NCBI GenBank assembly: GCA_003156795.1
Contig: PMHU01000270.1
Location: 1,839-17,044 of the forward strand
Direction of reading: 5' to 3'
Length of the DNA: 15,206 nt
From: Acidimicrobiaceae bacterium
GTDB lineage: Bacteria > Actinomycetota > Acidimicrobiia > Acidimicrobiales > Palsa-688
The notes beneath the pieces were generated by a model, which saw nothing but the letters and a program-made list of their open reading frames with translations, searched no databases and was not told the origin of the DNA. The position numbers and the translations under genes were made by a program. Numbering within the stretch: the stretch's first letter is position 1; each line of letters opens with the position of its first letter. Positions 1-5,929 of the stretch are shown here, one piece after another.

Positions 1-122
1 CGGAGCATGTCGGACCCGTCGAAATCCATGTGACGTTGCGGATTCGCCAGAATTTCAAAGATAGGAGCCGCCGGTGCTGCGATTCTGCGGGTTACTTCAA
101 CCGGCTTGCTTTCCTCTGACAT
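1..122 (-). CDS. SRPBCC (START/polyketide cyclase-like) family protein, N-terminal part
   Basis: The gene runs off the left edge; only the first 40 codons are present. The start ATG is preceded on the minus strand by AGAGGA about 7 nt upstream, a good Shine-Dalgarno. The peptide begins MSEESKPVEVTRRI and continues AAPAAPIFEILANPQRH. This is the typical opening of SRPBCC hydrophobic-ligand-binding proteins: a beta strand with 'V..RI.A', then a helix with 'IFEILA.P..H', then the DG motif (FDGSDM). Proteins of this fold bind or modify lipids, polyketides or aromatic compounds, but the ligand cannot be read from the N-terminus. It lies downstream of the P450 gene in the same direction, 205 nt apart, with a strong inverted repeat in the gap. 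It may have its own promoter or be co-regulated. Family assignment is fairly firm; function is unknown. Confidence 0.75.
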   Translation of the reverse strand, partial: MSEESKPVEVTRRIAAPAAPIFEILANPQRHMDFDGSDML

Positions 123-226
123 GGTCAAGTCCTCTGTCGCTCTACGTCTGCACTCTGCGTCTGCCCTGTAGAGCGCACCTCAGCGGTTTCATATGGTTGC
201 GCGTTGCCGGTGCCGCGAATTCATTC

Positions 227-255
227 ATCGGTCAGAAATTCAAATTCTGACCGAT
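227..255. repeat. Perfect 11-bp inverted repeat with 7-nt centre, candidate operator or terminator
   Basis: The left arm ATCGGTCAGAA (227-237) is perfectly complementary to the right arm TTCTGACCGAT (245-255), with the AT-rich centre ATTCAAA. A related half-site, CTGACCTAT, follows at 270-278 in the same orientation as the right arm. The site lies 72 nt beyond the P450 stop codon and about 105 nt upstream of the SRPBCC start. No T-tract follows on either strand, so a classical intrinsic terminator is not favoured. The extra half-site favours a protein-binding operator for the SRPBCC gene. The binding regulator cannot be named. Confidence 0.55.
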
Positions 256-327
256 TCGAGGTATCGATCCTGACCTATCGAACATCAGGGTAACCGTGGT
301 GGGTGAAGGCGAAGATCGGGGTGTGCA

Positions 328-1569
328 TCAGGCGCCGGCGAGGGCGATCGGCGTGAAGCGGACAGGCATCTTCTTGATGCCGTTGACGAAGTCGGACTTG
401 AGGCGTACCGGCTTGCCGGTCAGCTCCATGTCGGGGAGCCGGTTGACGATCTGGCGCATGGTGGCCTTGATCTCGGCCCGGGCCAGGCTGGCGCCCAGAC
501 AGAAATGGACGCCCCCACCACCAAAAGTGAGGTGGTCGTTGGGCCTGCGGGTGATGTCGAAGCTGTGCGGGTCGTTGAAGACGTCCTCGTCTCGGTTGGC
601 CGAGGCGTAGTAGAGAACGACCTTGTCCCCCTCCTTGATCGCCACGCCCTGTAGCTCGGTGTCGTGGGTGGCGGTGCGACGGAAATTGTGGATCGAGCTA
701 CCCCACCGCAACATTTCCTCGACAGCCGTGTCCCACAGGTCAGGGTCCTCCCGGAGCCGCCGGGCCTGGTCGGGGTGGTCGAGCAAGGCCAGCATCGAGT
801 GGTTAATCAGGTTCCGGGTGGTCTCGTTGCCGGCGACGATGAGGGTGATGAAGAAGAGGTTGAGCTCGGCGTCGGTCAGGCGCTCTTCGTCGACCTCGGC
901 GTTGACCAGGGCGGTCATGATGTCGTCGCGGGGGTTGGCCCGGCGGTCAGCGGCGACCGCGTCGCACAGCATGTAGACCTCCATGGCCGCCGCGTCCGGC
1001 CCCTCAGCCGACTGGTACTCGGGGTCGTTGCGGCCGCCCACCAGCTGGTTGGAGAGCTCGAACATCCGCTGCCACTGGTGCTTCTCTAGGCCGATCATCT
1101 CGCAAATCATCTGGACCGGGACCTGGGCGGCGATCTCCTCGACGAACTCGACTTCGCCCCGCTCAGACACGTCGTCGATGACTCGGGCGGCCCGCCGCTC
1201 GATGTCCTCCACGAGGATGCGGATCATGCGGGGGGTGAAGCCGCGTGACACCAGCCGGCGGTAGCGCTCGTGCTTGGGCGGGTCCATGTTGAGGATCGTG
1301 AGCTGCAGCTGTGCCAGCATCTCCTCGTCGGCGGTCGGGATGAACGTGGCACCCAGTTCGGAGGAGAAGGTGCGCCAGTCGTGGCTGGCCGCCTTCACAT
1401 CGGCATGCTTGGTGATGGCCCAGAAACCGGGGCCGCCATCGGTCTCCTTGTGCCAGAAGACCGGGGCCTCCCGGCGCAGGATGTCGAACTGGTCGTGGGG
1501 GACCCCCTCGCCCCAGGTGTCCGCCAGGAGGTCGATCCCCCGGAGGCTTTCGCTCTCGGTAGTGGTCAC
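328..1569 (-). CDS. Cytochrome P450 (bacterial, CYP125/CYP142-like)
   Basis: A 413-residue soluble P450, the usual size for bacterial class I enzymes that take electrons from ferredoxin. The I-helix oxygen-activation motif AGNETT is at 246-251, the K-helix ExxR is E285-R288, and the haem loop FGGGGVHFCLG is at 349-359 with Cys357 as the thiolate ligand. The segment NMDPPKHERYRRLVSRGFTPR (from 94) is characteristic of actinobacterial P450s near the steroid C26/27-hydroxylases CYP125/CYP142 and linalool-type hydroxylases. A sterol, terpenoid or fatty-acid substrate is therefore plausible but not shown. The GTG start was chosen because AGAGAAGG sits 7 nt upstream, although the frame stays open further upstream. 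The start lies 4 nt after the stop of the tetR gene, so the two are translationally coupled and the regulator probably controls this enzyme. No ferredoxin or ferredoxin reductase gene is adjacent. Confidence 0.93.
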   Translation of the reverse strand: MTTTESESLRGIDLLADTWGEGVPHDQFDILRREAPVFWHKETDGGPGFWAITKHADVKAASHDWRTFSSELGATFIPTADEEMLAQLQLTILNMDPPKHERYRRLVSRGFTPRMIRILVEDIERRAARVIDDVSERGEVEFVEEIAAQVPVQMICEMIGLEKHQWQRMFELSNQLVGGRNDPEYQSAEGPDAAAMEVYMLCDAVAADRRANPRDDIMTALVNAEVDEERLTDAELNLFFITLIVAGNETTRNLINHSMLALLDHPDQARRLREDPDLWDTAVEEMLRWGSSIHNFRRTATHDTELQGVAIKEGDKVVLYYASANRDEDVFNDPHSFDITRRPNDHLTFGGGGVHFCLGASLARAEIKATMRQIVNRLPDMELTGKPVRLKSDFVNGIKKMPVRFTPIALAGA

Positions 1570-1573
1570 AGGG

Positions 1574-2164
1574 TTACCTTCTCTCTTGTTTCGTTTCGCC
1601 TGCTGCAGTCGTCTCCCGGCGTAAGCCGAGGACCACGCCCCGCAGGGCTTCAACGGCCATACAGTCGGAGATGGCTGACGGGTCGATGCGGCGCATCATG
1701 TCGAGGCCGAGGAGCAACCCCATGAGCGCAGGCCCGACGGTGCCATCCGGAGAGGCCCATTCGGAGTCCATGCCGGCCCACGCCCGCTGGTAGCGCAGCG
1801 CCAGCCGCTCTCTGGCCTCGTCGCGGCGGGAGGCGTAGCGCCACAGCTCGTGCTCGAGGGCGATCCAGCGGCCGTCGCCGGTGACCGGCCGAGTGACGTT
1901 ACGCCACAGGGCTGCCATCTGCTCGTCCAGCCCTTCGGCCGCGGCCACCTGGGCCGCCACCGCTTCGGTGACGTCGTCTACCCAGCCTTCGAGCAGGCAG
2001 AACAGCAGGCCCTCCTTGCCGCCGAAGTGGTCGTACACGGCACCCGACGTGCGGCCGGCCGCCTCGGCGATGGCGTCGACCGATGCCCCGTCGATACCTC
2101 GGGTGGCGAACAACTCGGCGGCGGCGTCGAGAAGCGCCCGGCGAGTCTCGGCCCGGCGCTCCAT
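1574..2164 (-). CDS. TetR/AcrR family transcriptional regulator upstream of the P450
   Basis: A 196-residue TetR-type repressor. The N-terminal DNA-binding domain has helix 1 at about 7-22 (RRALLDAAAELFATRG) and the helix-turn-helix at about 28-47 (SVDAIAEAAGRTSGAVYDHF), ending in the typical 'Y.HF..KEGL'. The C-terminal ligand-binding half is variable, so no inducer can be predicted. It is the first gene of a two-gene operon with the P450, and its last codons carry the P450 Shine-Dalgarno. Start choice: a GTG at 2176 would add four residues, but no Shine-Dalgarno supports either start. A -10-like TATAAC at 2185-2180 would put the transcript start near 2173, downstream of that GTG, so the ATG at 2164 is preferred. 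A perfect palindrome covers the interval between that -10 and the ATG, which suits autorepression. Confidence 0.9.
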   Translation of the reverse strand: MERRAETRRALLDAAAELFATRGIDGASVDAIAEAAGRTSGAVYDHFGGKEGLLFCLLEGWVDDVTEAVAAQVAAAEGLDEQMAALWRNVTRPVTGDGRWIALEHELWRYASRRDEARERLALRYQRAWAGMDSEWASPDGTVGPALMGLLLGLDMMRRIDPSAISDCMAVEALRGVVLGLRRETTAAGETKQERR

Positions 2165-2180
2165 CTGGGTGACCACCCAG
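2165..2180. promoter_or_regulatory. Palindrome abutting the tetR start, probable autoregulatory operator
   Basis: The arms CTGGGTG (2165-2171) and CACCCAG (2174-2180) are perfectly complementary with a 2-nt centre. The site lies between a -10-like TATAAC (minus strand, 2185-2180) and the tetR ATG at 2164, so bound protein would block transcription initiation. TetR-family repressors commonly bind such palindromes in their own promoters. That this particular TetR binds here is inference. Confidence 0.45.
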
Positions 2181-2185
2181 TTATA

Positions 2186-2199
2186 TTGAACCCGTTATC
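2186..2199 (-). promoter_or_regulatory. KstR-like operator candidate upstream of tetR-P450
   Basis: The minus strand reads GATAACGGGTTCAA. This matches 7 of the 8 fixed positions of the published mycobacterial KstR consensus TnnAACnnGTTnnA; only the first T is replaced by G. KstR is a TetR-family repressor of cholesterol catabolism genes, including P450s of the CYP125/142 type. The site is directly upstream of the tetR-P450 promoter region. A 14-nt degenerate match can occur by chance, so this is suggestive only. Confidence 0.3.
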
Positions 2200-2215
2200 T
2201 AAGTTTCGTCAAGCT

Positions 2216-2467
2216 CAGGGGAAAACGGCACTTCGCGACGGGGGCGCCGATCGTGCCAGTGGGGCTAGTCGGCACGGAGCAGGTGCAGACTCCCCAACAG
2301 CGGATCCCTGGCCTGGGTAAACAGATCGTCATCCGCTTTGGCCAACCCCGCGGGGGCCAGCAGTCCTCGGTCGGGGACTTCGGGAGCTCACCGACCAGGT
2401 CATGGCCGACATCTCCGGCCTGTGCGGACAGGTTTACAGCGGGCGCTTCGCTCCTGTCCCGTCGTAA
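2216..2467 (+). pseudogene. Decayed 3' remnant of a plsC-like 1-acylglycerol-3-phosphate acyltransferase
   Basis: Three adjoining segments in two frames spell the C-terminal part of an actinobacterial PlsC-type acyltransferase. QGKTALR is at 2216-2236. In another frame, TGAPIVPVGLVGTEQVQ starts at 2238 and leads on to VIRFGQP ending near 2346. Back in the first frame, RELTDQVMADISGLCGQVYSGRFA is at 2381-2452, with a TAA at 2465-2467. This order matches the family pattern (G+TG..RLAL.TGAP..PV.L.GT..VQ, then V.FG.P, then L+..TD.VM..I..L.GQ.Y). The acceptor-site part and the catalytic NHX4D motif are missing. At least two frame changes plus the 5' truncation mean it cannot make an acyltransferase. 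It ends 13 nt before the WS/DGAT start, so the two were probably once a lipid-synthesis operon. Sequencing indels could explain single frame shifts but not the truncation. Confidence 0.6.
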
Positions 2468-2480
2468 GCTGCCAAGGGAT

Positions 2481-3977
2481 ATGCCCCAGAGCGAATCGGA
2501 GACCATGCACCGAGGGCGGGAGCTGGCCTTTGAGCGGCGTATGTCCGATCAAGAGTCGCTGATGTGGAACATCGAGAAGGACCCGTGGCTGAACCCGAGC
2601 GGTGCCCTGCTCACAATCCTCGACCAACCCCCCGACTTCGACCTGATGCTGGCCAAGATCCGCTATGGGCTCACGCGGCTACCCCGCTTGCGAGAACGGG
2701 TGGTGCCCGGTCTAGGCCGCTTGTCCCCGCCGGTGTGGGCCACCGACGCCGATTTCGATCTGGACTACCACCTACGGCGGCTATGCCTGCCGCAGCCTGG
2801 TTCCATGCGCCAGCTGCTCGATCTGGTCACCCGGCTTTACGAGGAACCCTACGATCGGACAAGGCCGCTGTGGCTCTTCTATTGCATAGAGGGACTGCCC
2901 GATGGCCAAGGTGCCCTATTCGTCAAGCAGCACCACAGCGTCGCTGACGGCGTCGGGGCCCTGCGCATGGCGGAGGTGTACACCGACCTCGAACGCGACT
3001 GCGCCCCTCCGCCTGCAGTAGACCTCGAGCGGGTCATCGCCGACGCATTAGCCGCCGAGCAAGGCGAGCTTCTAGAGGCGGGAGCCGACACCAGCGACTC
3101 GATCCTCGACACCGCCACCCGCACCGTGACCCACAACCTGCGCCGCCAGGCCGGGATCCTCCTTCGCTCCGCCGGTGGCATCACCGAACTAGCCGCGCAC
3201 CCGACCCGCCTGGTCCCGGCCGTAGGCGGAGCGTCCGAGCAGATCCGCTCCGCCCTCGACACCGCGGGAGGGGGCCGGAAGATAGACGCCGGTGCCCCCC
3301 TTTGGACCAAACGTTCTCGCCGGCGCCATCTCGAAGTGCTCGAACTCTCCCTCGAAAACGCTAAGGCCGCGGCCAAGAGCATGAACGGGTCGGTCAACGA
3401 CTTGTTTGTCACCGGTGCGGCTCTGGGGGCTGTCGCCTACCACGCCGAGCGCGGCGTTCCGATACGGGCCATCAACATGACCTTCGTGGTCAGCACCCGC
3501 TCCGATAAGGCCATGGGCGGGAACTCGTTCACCCCGGTACCCGTGCAGATACCATGCGGCGACGCTGACCTGACCGTGGAAGACCGCTTCCACCAAATTC
3601 AGACGCTAGTGGCCGAACGCCGAGCCAGCGTGAAGGGACGCGGGGCGCTGAGCGCCATCGCCGGCGTCGTCAACCTACTGCCCACCTCGGTCAGCACCCG
3701 GGTAGCCCGCCAGCAGGCGGCCAAGGTCGACCTGGCCACATCCAACATCCGGGGCGCCCCCATGCAGACCTACATCGCCGGCTCTGCGGTCGTGGCTGGC
3801 ATCCCGCTTGGCCCCGTCGCCGGTACTGCCGCCAACCTGACCACCATCAGCCAGAACGGGCGGATGAACATGGGCCTACTTGTCGATCCGATCGCGGTAG
3901 CAGACCCGGCAGGCCTGGCCCGCAACATCGACGCGGCCTTCACGAGTTTGCTCGCCGCAGGGGGCGTCGTCCGCTAG
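2481..3977 (+). CDS. Wax ester synthase/diacylglycerol acyltransferase (WS/DGAT family)
   Basis: A 498-residue bifunctional-type O-acyltransferase that transfers acyl groups from acyl-CoA to long-chain alcohols or diacylglycerol, making storage wax esters or triacylglycerol at the inner membrane face and lipid-body surface. The catalytic motif HHxxxDG is intact as HHSVADG at 151-157. The N-terminal hallmark RMSDQESLMWNIEKDP begins near 20. The C-terminal WSD1-type domain contains 'TFVVSTRSD..MGGNSFTPVPV' and 'SNIRGAPMQTYIAGS', followed by 'PLGPVAGTAANLTTISQNG'. Length is normal for the family. The frame is open further upstream to 2253, but that part is the plsC remnant. ATG 2481, with AAGGGA just upstream, is therefore preferred; ATG 2505 and ATG 2541 are alternatives. 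The gene diverges from tetR-P450. Its own promoter is not obvious and may lie in the remnant region. Confidence 0.93.
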   Translation: MPQSESETMHRGRELAFERRMSDQESLMWNIEKDPWLNPSGALLTILDQPPDFDLMLAKIRYGLTRLPRLRERVVPGLGRLSPPVWATDADFDLDYHLRRLCLPQPGSMRQLLDLVTRLYEEPYDRTRPLWLFYCIEGLPDGQGALFVKQHHSVADGVGALRMAEVYTDLERDCAPPPAVDLERVIADALAAEQGELLEAGADTSDSILDTATRTVTHNLRRQAGILLRSAGGITELAAHPTRLVPAVGGASEQIRSALDTAGGGRKIDAGAPLWTKRSRRRHLEVLELSLENAKAAAKSMNGSVNDLFVTGAALGAVAYHAERGVPIRAINMTFVVSTRSDKAMGGNSFTPVPVQIPCGDADLTVEDRFHQIQTLVAERRASVKGRGALSAIAGVVNLLPTSVSTRVARQQAAKVDLATSNIRGAPMQTYIAGSAVVAGIPLGPVAGTAANLTTISQNGRMNMGLLVDPIAVADPAGLARNIDAAFTSLLAAGGVVR

Positions 3978-4134
3978 CCACGGGTCGTAAACTCCGGTGC
4001 TGTCAGGACTAGGAGTCGCACCGCGACCGCTGCGCCTGAGCCAACGTGGGTGAGAGAGCCTTGTCGAAGGGTAGCCCCACCAATAGTAGTTGACATTTGG
4101 GCACTACGCACTTCGCCGCCAAATTCTTTTCCGT

Positions 4135-4140
4135 TAGCAT
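4135..4140 (+). promoter_or_regulatory. Probable -10 box of a leaderless promoter
   Basis: TAGCAT fits the TANNNT -10 pattern and ends 6 nt before the ATG at 4147, so transcription would start at or next to the start codon. The downstream gene has no Shine-Dalgarno, as expected for leaderless translation, which is common in actinobacteria. A TTGACA lies further upstream at 4090-4095, but its spacing (39 nt) is too long for a normal -35. Confidence 0.45.
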
Positions 4141-4146
4141 CGTCTT

Positions 4147-4659
4147 ATGGTCGGTTCAGAAGTTTATAACCCGGAGGAATGGAACAACTTCTTCGTCCTC
4201 GTAGGCACCGGCTCTGCCGCACTAACAGGGCTTGTTTTTGTGGCTTTGTCTATCAACCTAAAAGACGCAGCTAAGGATGCCACGCACAGATATAGAGCCA
4301 TAAACATGTTGTCTGGCTTTACCTCCGTGTTTATTGTCAGCGCCTTGGCACTAATGGGGCACCAGACACGCCGAACGTTAGGGATCGAATGGCTGGCTGT
4401 GTCGTTATTGGCCGCAGCAATAAACACCAATGGTTACATTCAGGGTCTGGGGTCAGCCGGTAGCCGCTATGCTCTTGGCCTGGTTCGTATTGCGGGTGGA
4501 AGCGCCTGTTATTTAGGTCAAATCGTCGGCTCCTCAATGCTATATCTTGGTTCTAGAGCAGGAATATATATTGCTGCAATAGCTCTAATCGTCAATTTCT
4601 ACTTTCTGGTTTCTGGCTCCTGGCTTCTGATCGTGGGCACGTTACACAGTTCTAATTAA
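4147..4659 (+). CDS. Small multi-pass membrane protein of unknown function
   Basis: A 170-residue integral membrane protein with about five hydrophobic segments: near 15-36, 52-70, 79-95, 114-133 and 139-165. The N-terminus has a short polar stretch (VYNPEEWNNF), then FFVLVGTGSAALTGLVFVALSINL. This opening belongs to a commonly seen family of uncharacterised bacterial membrane proteins, and I know of no established function. No catalytic motif is visible. Base composition is odd: a hand count over 4201-4620 gives about 50% GC, clearly below the flanking genes, and rare-looking codons such as ATA, TTA and AGA occur. That suggests recent acquisition. It stands alone on the plus strand between unrelated genes. 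No Shine-Dalgarno precedes the ATG; a TANNNT box 6 nt upstream suggests leaderless expression. Confidence 0.75.
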   Translation: MVGSEVYNPEEWNNFFVLVGTGSAALTGLVFVALSINLKDAAKDATHRYRAINMLSGFTSVFIVSALALMGHQTRRTLGIEWLAVSLLAAAINTNGYIQGLGSAGSRYALGLVRIAGGSACYLGQIVGSSMLYLGSRAGIYIAAIALIVNFYFLVSGSWLLIVGTLHSSN

Positions 4660-4710
4660 CCCCCATCTAAAACTTCCCCGTAGAAGCTGGGTTACGCCGC
4701 AGAACAGGGC

Positions 4711-4726
4711 GCTCGGTGCACCGAGC
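4711..4726. repeat. Perfect 16-bp palindrome
   Basis: GCTCGGTG and CACCGAGC form an uninterrupted self-complementary site. It is about 50 nt after the membrane-protein gene and 70 nt before the DUF2510-like gene. A related GAGCACCGAG occurs nearby at 4749-4758. As RNA it could form a 6-bp stem with a TGCA loop, but no T-run follows. It may be a weak terminator or an operator. Confidence 0.35.
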
Positions 4727-4781
4727 TACGTCTGGAGTTGGTCACCACGAGCACCGAGTCGTTTCGGCGCCGACGCTGCCC

Positions 4782-4787
4782 TAGCCT
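4782..4787 (+). promoter_or_regulatory. Probable -10 box for the DUF2510-like gene
   Basis: TAGCCT fits TANNNT and ends 8 nt before the ATG at 4796, placing the transcript start within about 2 nt of the start codon. The only purine-rich stretch, GGGAG, is 1 nt from the ATG and too close to act as a Shine-Dalgarno, so leaderless translation is likely. Confidence 0.4.
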
Positions 4788-4795
4788 TCGGGAGC

Positions 4796-5077
4796 ATGGA
4801 AGCAGAGGGATGGTACCGGGACCCTTTTGGTGCACACGCGGATCGGTGGTTCTCGGCCGGGAGGCCGACCGCCCTTGTTCGTGATGGAGAGGTGGAGGCC
4901 CAGGACCCGCCCCCAGAATCGACTTACACGGGCGTGCTCGTCGATATCAAACCTGCCGAGCCACCCAACCCGGACGATCTGAAACGGGCCGACGACGTGG
5001 AGAGCGGTGTCTTCGACGAAGGGGCCAAGGAGGCAGAGTTCGACGCGATCATGATTCGGAGTCTGCCTCCCGGGTAA
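4796..5077 (+). CDS. DUF2510-like small protein
   Basis: A 93-residue acidic protein. The N-terminus GWYRDPFGAHADRWFSAGRP (from residue 5) follows the DUF2510 pattern 'GWY.DP.G....RWW.G..WT'. This tryptophan-rich short module is found in actinobacteria, usually on membrane or secreted proteins and of unknown role. Here the usual WT is replaced by PTALVRDGEVEAQDPPPES, a variant form also typical of stand-alone versions. The C-terminal half is low-complexity and rich in Asp/Glu/Pro, with no transmembrane segment or signal peptide, so the protein should be cytoplasmic. It sits convergent to the STAS gene with no obvious partner. Function is unknown; recognition of the module is moderate. Confidence 0.7.
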   Translation: MEAEGWYRDPFGAHADRWFSAGRPTALVRDGEVEAQDPPPESTYTGVLVDIKPAEPPNPDDLKRADDVESGVFDEGAKEAEFDAIMIRSLPPG

Positions 5078-5099
5078 AGCGCCAGCTACGAGTCCGGGA

Positions 5100-5199
5100 C
5101 TCCGGGCCTGGGCTCAGACTGACCGACCACGAGTTGCGACTAGTGGGTCACCGTCCCTCGGGCCAACTGGTTGCTGACGTCCAGAATCTGAGCCCGGAG
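5100..5199. repeat. Long imperfect inverted repeat between convergent genes
   Basis: CTCCGGGC (5100-5107) plus GCTCAGA (5112-5118) pairs with TCTGAGCCCGGAG (5187-5199). This gives 13 bp of pairing with a bulge on the left side and a loop of 68 nt. It fills most of the gap between the DUF2510-like gene (plus) and the STAS gene (minus). It may work as a bidirectional terminator or be part of a structured RNA. No poly-T is present. Confidence 0.35.
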
Positions 5200-5238
5200 C
5201 CAGTGATAAGCGGTCGGTGGTGCAGCTCTGTCTGGGAT

Positions 5239-5610
5239 CTAAGCCTCGACCGCGACTTGGATGTTCAGTTCGGCGGCTCGTAATGCGGCAGCCGCCGCCG
5301 CCACGGTGTCGGAGATGTCTACGACGCGATCAAATCCCGTGCTGCAAAGAAGCCGGACGAGGGTCGGTCTACTGCAGGCCACGGCCACCTGACCGCCCAA
5401 TTCCCGGGTGTGGCGGATCCCACCGATGAGGGCACCCAAGCCGGCCGAATCCACAAACGGAACTCCCGACAAGTCGATCACCAAGCAGCCAGAGGAGGCC
5501 AGGTCGGCTAAGGCCTGGCGGAAACGGCTAATCGTGAACGCGTCCAGTTCCCCGACCGGCCGGCAGACTACATAGCCCTCGGGTGTCACCTGTCGGTAGA
5601 TATTGAGCAC
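5239..5610 (-). CDS. STAS-domain anti-sigma factor antagonist (SpoIIAA/RsbV-like)
   Basis: With the GTG start at 5610 the protein is 123 residues, the usual size of a single-domain STAS anti-anti-sigma factor. The fold is recognisable from VVCRPVGELDAFTISRFRQAL (14-34), then CLVIDLSGVPFVDSAGLGAL (42-61), with the phosphoacceptor Ser55 in the DSAGL loop. Such proteins, when dephosphorylated, bind an anti-sigma kinase and release an alternative sigma factor. No RsbW-like kinase or sigma gene is adjacent, so its partner must be elsewhere. Start choice is uncertain. The frame stays open to a GTG at 5853, which has GAGAGAG upstream and would give 204 residues. The extra 81 residues have no recognisable fold and overlap the divergent promoter region. 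The remaining family call is firm. Confidence 0.85.
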   Translation of the reverse strand: MLNIYRQVTPEGYVVCRPVGELDAFTISRFRQALADLASSGCLVIDLSGVPFVDSAGLGALIGGIRHTRELGGQVAVACSRPTLVRLLCSTGFDRVVDISDTVAAAAAALRAAELNIQVAVEA

Positions 5611-5841
5611 GACGTGAGTCTGGCAACCCCACCTGAAGCCGGCCTGTGCACTGCTTGAGAGTTCTAGAAGAACGTCCCGGCCCGGCGCCGTCCGTCGTCG
5701 GACCCCCCGTAGTTGGGCGATCGACCGCCCAAAGGTTTCGCGGCGTAGCGCACCCTGGACGCGCCCGGTGCAAGCGGAGCCGCCCCGCACGGACCGCTCG
5801 AGCCCGGCGACCGCAAGTGCGCCGGTGACACTTGTATCCAT

Positions 5842-5872
5842 ATATGAGGACACGTTACATTCTCTCTCATAT
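5842..5872. repeat. 7-bp inverted repeat in the STAS/tetR divergent region
   Basis: ATATGAG (5842-5848) and CTCATAT (5866-5872) are complementary across a 17-nt spacer that contains a -10-like TTACAT. The site is 58 nt upstream of the second tetR start and upstream of the STAS core start. Position fits an operator for the TetR at 5930-6532, but arm length is short and this could be chance. Confidence 0.3.
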
Positions 5873-5929
5873 GTCAGGGTTGGCGGATCGCACCGTGTTG
5901 AACTTCAGCGCCGACGGCGCGGCTGCCTA

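Noticed and set aside
1270..1725. Plus-strand open frame spanning the P450/tetR junction
   Set aside because: It lies opposite two well supported genes and shows no family features.
2253..2480. 76-residue N-terminal extension of the WS/DGAT protein
   Set aside because: The extension is the plsC remnant, not part of the acyltransferase fold; the family normally starts shortly before RMSDQESLMW.
3978..4146. Gap after the WS/DGAT gene with a TTGACA at 4090-4095
   Set aside because: No -10 box lies at 16-18 nt from the TTGACA, and no RNA gene or coding remnant is seen in the gap.
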